From NCBI GenBank assembly GCA_900754615.1, contig CAAEDN010000059.1:1-64000 (forward strand): a stretch of 64,000 bases of DNA, given 5' to 3'. A program made the translations under genes and the position numbers. This document shows, piece after piece, positions 60,222 to 64,000 of the stretch. This DNA is from an uncultured Holdemanella sp. (lineage in GTDB: Bacteria > Bacillota_I > Bacilli_A > Erysipelotrichales > Erysipelotrichaceae). The notes beneath the pieces are model-generated. The model worked only from the letters and a program-made list of their open reading frames with translations. It searched no databases and was not told where the DNA came from. Each line of letters begins with the position of its first letter. Positions within the stretch are counted from its first letter, which is position 1.

Positions 60222-62072
60222 ATGAACTACTTCACAAAAGATGACTTTAAAAAAGAATGGTTAGGCAAATCATCTGGACTAGGCGGATACTACAATCAGT
60301 GTGTAACTCTTTTCAAAGAGTTTTTAAAGAAAGCTGGATATCCAAACCCTGGAAGAGCGATTGGAGGTTCTGGAGGAGCACGCGAAATTTGGTATCGAAG
60401 AGATTTACTTGGATATGTTGATTATTTTAATTTCGAACAAATTGGCCACCCTGGAGATTGGTTTATTTGGGATTCAGTTTATGGTTGGTACAAAGGAATC
60501 TATTATGGCCATGTAGCGATGTTGATTAAAGACAATGGTAACGGAACAGGACAGTTTCTAGGGATGAATCAAGGAACTAACTTGTCTCCTGCGAATATTC
60601 AAACATTGACTTACAATGGATCATGTGGGGTGTTGCATTACAAAGGCTATAGTAATCCTACAAGCGGTTCAGGAATTACAGTGTTTAATGCAGCCAATTT
60701 AGTTGCAGAACACGCTATTGCTACTTTAACTGTTGATTCAGTTGCAATTCGTGAAGGTAGTCCAACAGGAAATGTATTGAAGCGAGTAAATAAAGGATAT
60801 CAGTTTGAATACTATTACAAAGTCGTAGCTAATGGCCATAGATGGGTGGTTAATAAAGACAAGACTCAACTCATGGCAATCTCAGGAAGCGAAGTTCAAG
60901 GAAAAGACACGTGGGCCACTTTCAGTGCAATAGAAGATGATGCTAATCCAAGTGATACAATTGAACTTGTACAAGAAGATGGTGTAGCTACGTTCACTGT
61001 AGATGGCATTAGAGCGCGTTACGACTCGCCAACTGGCAATGTATGCAAAATATACAACAGCGGAGATAAAATCAGATATTATTGGAAGTATATTGGCAAC
61101 GGCCATCGTTATGTAGTTTATAAAGATGGTGATAAAAAAGTATTTGTGGCAGTGTCTGCTACAGAAGATAAGAGCAAGATGTGGGCAACATTTACTGTAC
61201 CAGAAGAAGAAAAGAAGGAAGAATCGAAGCCTTCTGCATCCGAGACTTCTAAGCCAACTACAACAGATTACACTAAGAATGTCAAAGGATACGGAATCGA
61301 TTTGTCGGAGCACAATGGTTCGGACATAGATTTGTCGCAGTATGACTTTGTGGTTTTGCGTTCGAACTGGTGGACAACTGAAGATAAGAAGTTTGAATAT
61401 TTTGCGAATAAATGCGAAGAGTTGAATATTCCTTATGGTGTATATTGTTATGATTATTGCGGTGATGAAGCAACCGCACTTGAGCAAGCCAAGTATACAC
61501 ATGAATTAATTAAAAGTAGAAATATCCAACTTGGTGTTTGGATGGATATGGAAGACTCCAGCACGAAACCTGGAGAACCAGGATGGAAGGAACAAAACGG
61601 ATTGCTGACAAAAGAACATTGTTCGATGGTCTGCAAAGTATTCTGTGATTATTTCAAATCACAAGGTTATTACACTGGTGTTTATACATCTAGATCATGG
61701 ATCGGACAATATGTAGATACAGACTATCCTTTGTGGATTGCAGCATGGAATCAGGATGATGGTAATGTCAATTCAGACAATTCAGATATTGCAGTTATAC
61801 ATCAATACACTTCGAATCCATTTGACAAAGATGTAATCTATCATGATATTGACTTCTACAAGTCTGATCCAAAGAGTGACGAGCCTAAAAAAGACGATCC
61901 TAAAAAGGATGAAAATGGTTCAAATACCGGAAAAGATGACTCAAAAAACGATAAAAACGATGAAAATAGTTCAGATTCTGTCAAAAATGACACAATTAAT
62001 GTATCTGGAATCAACAAATTGATTGAATTGTTGTTGAAAATCGTCGAAAAGATTTTTAAATTATTCAAATAA
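60222..62072 (+). CDS. Bifunctional endolysin: CHAP amidase/peptidase, two SH3-like repeats, GH25 muramidase
   Basis: 616 aa. N-terminal CHAP (~1-145): Cys in GGYYNQCVTLF, His in YYGHVAMLIKD. Two ~75-residue repeats (~165-320) with SPTGNVLKRVN... and SPTGNVCKIYN..., probably cell-wall binding. GH25 domain (~345-545): GYGIDLSEHNG, GVWMDMEDSS, WIAAWNQDDG. Then a Lys/Asp/Asn-rich spacer and a C-terminal amphipathic helix (INKLIELLLKIVEKIFKLFK). Cuts both peptide and glycan bonds of the wall at lysis. Ribosome site GGAAGAG. Confidence 0.92.
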   Translation: MNYFTKDDFKKEWLGKSSGLGGYYNQCVTLFKEFLKKAGYPNPGRAIGGSGGAREIWYRRDLLGYVDYFNFEQIGHPGDWFIWDSVYGWYKGIYYGHVAMLIKDNGNGTGQFLGMNQGTNLSPANIQTLTYNGSCGVLHYKGYSNPTSGSGITVFNAANLVAEHAIATLTVDSVAIREGSPTGNVLKRVNKGYQFEYYYKVVANGHRWVVNKDKTQLMAISGSEVQGKDTWATFSAIEDDANPSDTIELVQEDGVATFTVDGIRARYDSPTGNVCKIYNSGDKIRYYWKYIGNGHRYVVYKDGDKKVFVAVSATEDKSKMWATFTVPEEEKKEESKPSASETSKPTTTDYTKNVKGYGIDLSEHNGSDIDLSQYDFVVLRSNWWTTEDKKFEYFANKCEELNIPYGVYCYDYCGDEATALEQAKYTHELIKSRNIQLGVWMDMEDSSTKPGEPGWKEQNGLLTKEHCSMVCKVFCDYFKSQGYYTGVYTSRSWIGQYVDTDYPLWIAAWNQDDGNVNSDNSDIAVIHQYTSNPFDKDVIYHDIDFYKSDPKSDEPKKDDPKKDENGSNTGKDDSKNDKNDENSSDSVKNDTINVSGINKLIELLLKIVEKIFKLFK

Positions 62073-62079
62073 CGCAAAA

Positions 62080-62112
62080 AAGGGCCGATTTTATTGTGGC
62101 CCTTCTTTTTTT
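62080..62112. terminator. Bidirectional terminator after endolysin and after the leftward cassette
   Basis: Stem AAGGGCC/GGCCCTT (62080-62086, 62098-62104), 11-base loop, T-run on the plus side and A-run (62075-62079) giving TTTTTT on the minus side. Ends both convergent transcripts. Confidence 0.88.
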
Positions 62113-62117
62113 ATGCA

Positions 62118-62681
62118 TTAATCTAAATCAATTCCGTAGTAATTTTCAAACGAACAATTCTGATAAACTTCATTAGCTTCATCCCAGTCTTTGCAGAAGT
62201 ACTCGCCATACATTTTAACGTGTTTTCCATATCCAACTTCGATGGCAATATATCCGTTGATTTTGTGATTGTCATCAGAACCGAATTCATCATGAATTTC
62301 TTTATCATTACTTGTACATTCGTATGATCCATTAACTTCAGTATAGATTTCACATGTATTTAATTCACAGATTCTATCTTCAACATCTGAAGCTTTTCCA
62401 AAATATCCTTTGAATTTTCCAAAATCATCATAATCTTTTAATTCCTGGATGAATCGGCTAAAATAAGCTTCGTCTTGATTCATTTTATCGATACTAAACA
62501 TATCTAGTCCATCCAATGCGTTGGCTTTCTCAATTGTTTGATTCATTGCGTCTCTAATAACATCCGCTTGAGATACTCCTAAAGCTTTGCAAGCTTGTTT
62601 AAATTCTTCGGCAAAATCATTTTTGAATCTAGCAGAAATAATTGTCATTTTTTCTTTGTTGTACTTATCTTGGGGTCTCAT
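62118..62681 (-). CDS. Ribbon-helix-helix protein with unknown C-terminal domain
   Basis: 187 aa. N-terminal RHH (CopG-like) motif: MTIISARFKNDFAEEF, CKALGVSQADVIRDAM. The remaining ~130 residues are acidic with several Cys; no family recognised. Third gene of a leftward cassette next to attR, likely expressed in lysogens. It may bind the AGCATA direct repeats at the cassette promoter. ATG 62681 behind AAAGGAG. Confidence 0.65.
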   Translation of the reverse strand: MRPQDKYNKEKMTIISARFKNDFAEEFKQACKALGVSQADVIRDAMNQTIEKANALDGLDMFSIDKMNQDEAYFSRFIQELKDYDDFGKFKGYFGKASDVEDRICELNTCEIYTEVNGSYECTSNDKEIHDEFGSDDNHKINGYIAIEVGYGKHVKMYGEYFCKDWDEANEVYQNCSFENYYGIDLD

Positions 62682-62682
62682 G

Positions 62683-62769
62683 TTATTCTCCTTTGTGTTT
62701 TAAATACATTGCATAAATGAATTTTGCAATTCCAATTGCGATAAAAAATATTCCTAATTTTACTAGCAT
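62683..62769 (-). CDS. Possible 28-aa membrane peptide
   Basis: MLVKLGIFFIAIGIAKFIYA then MYLKHKGE: one hydrophobic helix with a basic tail. It ends 1 base before the RHH gene. No ribosome site is visible upstream, so it may be non-coding or translated weakly. Confidence 0.35.
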   Translation of the reverse strand: MLVKLGIFFIAIGIAKFIYAMYLKHKGE

Positions 62770-62787
62770 AATATACGATGAATAAGT

Positions 62788-62793
62788 TATAAT
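62788..62793 (+). promoter_or_regulatory. -10 element of the antisense RNA
   Basis: TATAAT, start expected near 62800; the -35 region (62764-62770, TAGCATA) is poor. It lies just past the toxin 3' end and reads back across the toxin gene. Confidence 0.4.
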
Positions 62794-62799
62794 GAGTTA

Positions 62800-62904
62800 G
62801 GGGAGAAGCTATGTAAGCTTCTCGATAATCAATAAGATTAACCCAACTGCTAAGTCCAAGATTGATTGTATGATTAGAGACGTCCAATCGATTTTGGATT
62901 TTTT
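62800..62904 (+). ncRNA. Candidate antisense RNA over the 36-aa peptide gene
   Basis: Predicted ~105-nt transcript complementary to nearly the whole peptide gene (62809-62919). 5' hairpin GAGAAGCT/AGCTTCTC (62803-62810, 62816-62823), 3' terminator TCCAA/TTGGA (62883-62887, 62894-62898) with six T. This is the layout of a type I antitoxin RNA. The terminator stem is short, and the T-run could also arise from Lys codons on the other strand. Confidence 0.45.
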
Positions 62905-62919
62905 AAATTTCTTATTCAT
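62809..62919 (-). CDS. 36-aa membrane peptide, candidate type I toxin
   Basis: MNKKFKKSKIDW, then one membrane helix SLIIQSILDLAVGLILLII and a short EKLT tail. Basic N-terminus and a single helix are the style of type I toxins. AAGGAGG lies 7 bases before ATG 62919, and a very good promoter is 23 bases further upstream. A 105-nt antisense RNA may cover it. The gene is followed by the 28-aa frame and the RHH gene. Confidence 0.6.
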   Translation of the reverse strand: MNKKFKKSKIDWTSLIIQSILDLAVGLILLIIEKLT

Positions 62920-62941
62920 AACCTTTCCTCCTTACATATAT

Positions 62942-62970
62942 ATTATAGCATACTACTAGCATATATGCAA
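62942..62970 (-). promoter_or_regulatory. Promoter of the leftward cassette
   Basis: Minus strand: TTGCAT (62970-62965), 17-bp spacer, extended -10 TGC-TATAAT (62947-62942). Start near 62936. Confidence 0.82.
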
Positions 62971-62975
62971 GCATA
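62947..62975 (+). repeat. Three AGCATA direct repeats over the cassette promoter
   Basis: AGCATA at 62947-62952, 62958-62963 and 62970-62975, spaced 11 and 12 bases, about one helical turn. They overlap the spacer, -10 and -35. A likely operator for the RHH protein of the same cassette, since RHH dimers bind short repeats at such spacing. Confidence 0.5.
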
Positions 62976-63054
62976 AGTAATACTTTTCTTATGCCTTTTT
63001 TGGATTAAATACCGAAGGACTTAGCTTTGGGAAACTTTTCAAAAATTAAGATAT

Positions 63055-63066
63055 CGTTTATATCTT
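63055..63066 (+). promoter_or_regulatory. Candidate integrase arm-type site (right)
   Basis: CGTTTATATCTT, identical and co-oriented with 27319-27330; a related ATTACATCTT follows at 63068. It is 101 bases from the attR core. Confidence 0.5.
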
Positions 63067-63167
63067 GATTACATCTTAAAAGGAATGGATTCTATTAAAC
63101 ATTATTAATTTTCATGAATTCTACACCTATATTTAAAGCACAAATTAATGTTATAAACGCATTATCT

Positions 63168-63187
63168 TTCTACGAAAAATTTACGAA
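63168..63187 (+). repeat. attR: attR core
   Basis: Second copy of TTCTACGAAAAATTTACGAA, followed by C-TAA. In this copy the sequence is no longer joined to a gene; after excision it would again be the end of the LRR gene. Confidence 0.93.
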
Positions 63188-63214
63188 CTAAATTAAGATA
63201 CAATATAACAATCT

Positions 63215-63246
63215 GATCCTGAGGTGATTTTCAGGATCTTTTATTT
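63215..63246 (+). terminator. Original terminator of the LRR gene, now beyond attR
   Basis: Stem GATCCTGA/TCAGGATC (63215-63222, 63231-63238), 8-base loop, TTTTATTTT. It lies 28 bases after the attR core, where the unbroken gene would have ended. Confidence 0.82.
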
Positions 63247-63268
63247 TAATTTACATAATACATAGTAC

Positions 63269-63297
63269 TTGACAATCTAAGGTAGCATGTATATCAT
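63269..63297 (+). promoter_or_regulatory. Promoter of flavodoxin-padR pair
   Basis: TTGACA at 63269-63274, 17-bp spacer, TATCAT at 63292-63297. The region also has ATGT/ACAT elements of the PadR operator style, not a clear palindrome. Confidence 0.7.
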
Positions 63298-63317
63298 AAT
63301 AGTCGAGAGGTGATAGT

Positions 63318-63734
63318 ATGCAACCTAGAGCAGTTATTTATTGTTCTAAGCACGGTGCAACCAAAGAATATGCACAATGCCTAGGTAAGAAATATAATTT
63401 ACCTGTGATTTCCGTTGATCATATTTCAGGATATACTTTTCAGAACATTCCTGTCTATTTTTGTGGATGGATTCGCAATGGAAAAATCGTAGGTTTAAAT
63501 AAAGCTTCCAAACTATTTATGTGTGTAAAAGTCATTGGTTTAGGTTCTATTGAATATAATGAGGCATATGAAATGAAGCTAAGATACAAAAATAGGATTC
63601 GAAATGAGGAGTTTAAATATGTACAGTCTATTCATGGATTATCATTATCCGTGATAGAGAAACTGTATATAGAAATGTTTCAACCATCTTTGATAGGAAA
63701 GCATAAAGGTGAAGTGCATGAATACTCAGTTTAA
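63318..63734 (+). CDS. Flavodoxin-like protein
   Basis: 138 aa. N-terminal strand and phosphate loop: AVIYCSKHGATKEYAQCLGKKY, as in the flavodoxin_5/HemG-like group that binds FMN. Central FCGWIRNGKIVGLNKA. Likely carries electrons or reduces a small partner; the partner is unknown. AGAGGTGATAGT before the ATG. Overlaps the regulator gene by 17 bases. Confidence 0.75.
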   Translation: MQPRAVIYCSKHGATKEYAQCLGKKYNLPVISVDHISGYTFQNIPVYFCGWIRNGKIVGLNKASKLFMCVKVIGLGSIEYNEAYEMKLRYKNRIRNEEFKYVQSIHGLSLSVIEKLYIEMFQPSLIGKHKGEVHEYSV

Positions 63735-64000
63735 AAAGGGTGTTTTAGAACTGATTGTTTTAAAGGCAATTGTGGCAGATGATCTATATGGGTATCAATT
63801 GGTTTCTAAAATCAATGAGGTAATACAAGTCAATGAAGGTACGATTTATCCTTTGTTGAAGCGATTGTCCAACGATCATTTATTAGAATCGTATTTAAAG
63901 GAATCTACGGAGGGTCCACCAAGAAAGTATTATCATATTACAAGTCTTGGACTTGAAAGATATGCAGCTTTATTAGCTGAGTGGACAGATTTTTCATGTA
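63718..64000 (+). CDS. PadR-family transcriptional regulator (3' end outside window)
   Basis: 94 residues visible. PadR winged helix: FKKGVLELIVLKAIVADDLYGYQLVSKI, EGTIYPLLKRL, and GPPRKYYHITSLGLERYAAL. The C-terminal dimer region is cut off. Coupled to the flavodoxin-like gene, so it probably regulates this pair or a following transporter. Confidence 0.92.
   Translation, partial: MNTQFKKGVLELIVLKAIVADDLYGYQLVSKINEVIQVNEGTIYPLLKRLSNDHLLESYLKESTEGPPRKYYHITSLGLERYAALLAEWTDFSC

Larger units (their letters stand above)
27252..63187. mobile_element. Complete siphovirus-type prophage (~35.9 kb)
   Basis: Bounded by a perfect 20-bp direct repeat (27252-27271 and 63168-63187). Contains a full gene order: integrase, repressor, Cro, replication, SSB, terminases, portal, protease, capsid, connectors, tail chaperones, tape measure, Dit, Tal, fibres, holin, endolysin. 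No essential phage gene looks broken, so it may be inducible. Head genes are of the HK97 type; the tail is long and non-contractile (no sheath gene seen). Confidence 0.93.
62920..63317. other. Prophage right end and chromosomal junction without genes
   Basis: 398 bases holding the cassette promoter, the AGCATA repeats, the right arm site, the attR core, the displaced terminator of the LRR gene and the promoter of the flavodoxin gene. From 62990 to 63167 no gene is seen. Confidence 0.7.

Noticed and set aside
60882..61502. 206-codon minus-strand frame in the endolysin gene
   Set aside because: Opposes three recognised domains; Ile/Tyr/Phe-rich composition typical of antisense reading.
62678..62887. 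69-codon minus-strand frame
   Set aside because: Overlaps the better-supported 36-aa frame in another phase and has no ribosome site.
1..64000. Insertion sequences or CRISPR arrays
   Set aside because: No transposase frame, no terminal inverted repeat pair and no regularly spaced repeats were found on reading.

Overview
The window is low-GC Bacillota DNA read with the standard code and strong AGGAGG-type ribosome sites. Gene content (CIRCE-controlled clpB, sufCDSUB, parvulin-type foldases, a reduced type VIIb secretion locus, an AT-rich gut-siphophage prophage) fits an Erysipelotrichia-like gut commensal. That placement is an inference from style and content, not from a marker gene. No rRNA, tRNA or CRISPR array was seen.

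Layout. 1-6.5 kb: end of a membrane 4Fe-4S protein, clpB behind a sigma-A promoter and CIRCE operator, a sirtuin, serine acetyltransferase, and two uncharacterised membrane proteins. 6.6-15.9 kb: a compact T7SSb-like operon (FHA protein, EssB-like kinase-domain membrane protein, an Ig-like-repeat protein of unknown role, a short EssC ATPase, an EsaB-like ubiquitin fold, two WXG100 proteins, a split effector-like pair, DUF4176). 15.9-17.8 kb: two secreted foldases on the minus strand. 17.9-24.8 kb: sufCDSUB, then 5-formyl-THF cyclo-ligase, an SGNH hydrolase and an unknown gene. 24.8-27.3 kb: an HD-domain hydrolase, a cold shock protein and a leucine-rich-repeat protein.

27,252-63,187 is an apparently complete prophage of about 35.9 kb bounded by a perfect 20-bp direct repeat. 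It is inserted in the last codons of the leucine-rich-repeat gene and restores that gene's end. Order: integrase and lysogeny genes leftward (PH-domain protein, PemK/MazF-like protein, membrane protein, CI-like repressor); a divergent promoter region with four GTTGCA-N4-TGCAAC-type operators; early genes rightward (Cro-like, DnaD-like replication protein, Tad2-like anti-defence candidate, DnaN clamp, PcfK/AcrIIA9-like plus PcfJ, an internal tyrosine recombinase, many small proteins, SSB, ArpU-like regulator); HNH and a probable cos site; HK97-type packaging, head and siphovirus tail genes with a -1 frameshift chaperone; tail-tip and fibre genes; holin and a bifunctional CHAP-GH25 endolysin; then a leftward cassette next to attR. 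To the right are a flavodoxin-like gene and a PadR regulator cut by the window end.

The most unusual signals are RNA-level. (1) A putative prophage small RNA at 28,495-28,594 has three hairpins whose loops all carry TGGTAG at exact 28-nt spacing. Three complementary CTACCA motifs surround the ribosome site and start codon of a prophage membrane-peptide gene at 31,302. (2) A long, possibly pseudoknotted fold lies at 31,891-32,064. (3) A type I toxin-antitoxin-like arrangement next to attR pairs a 36-aa membrane peptide with an overlapping antisense transcript. (4) A second small RNA and a tiny opposite-strand gene sit between the early and late regions. All are sequence-based inferences that need experiments or comparative data.
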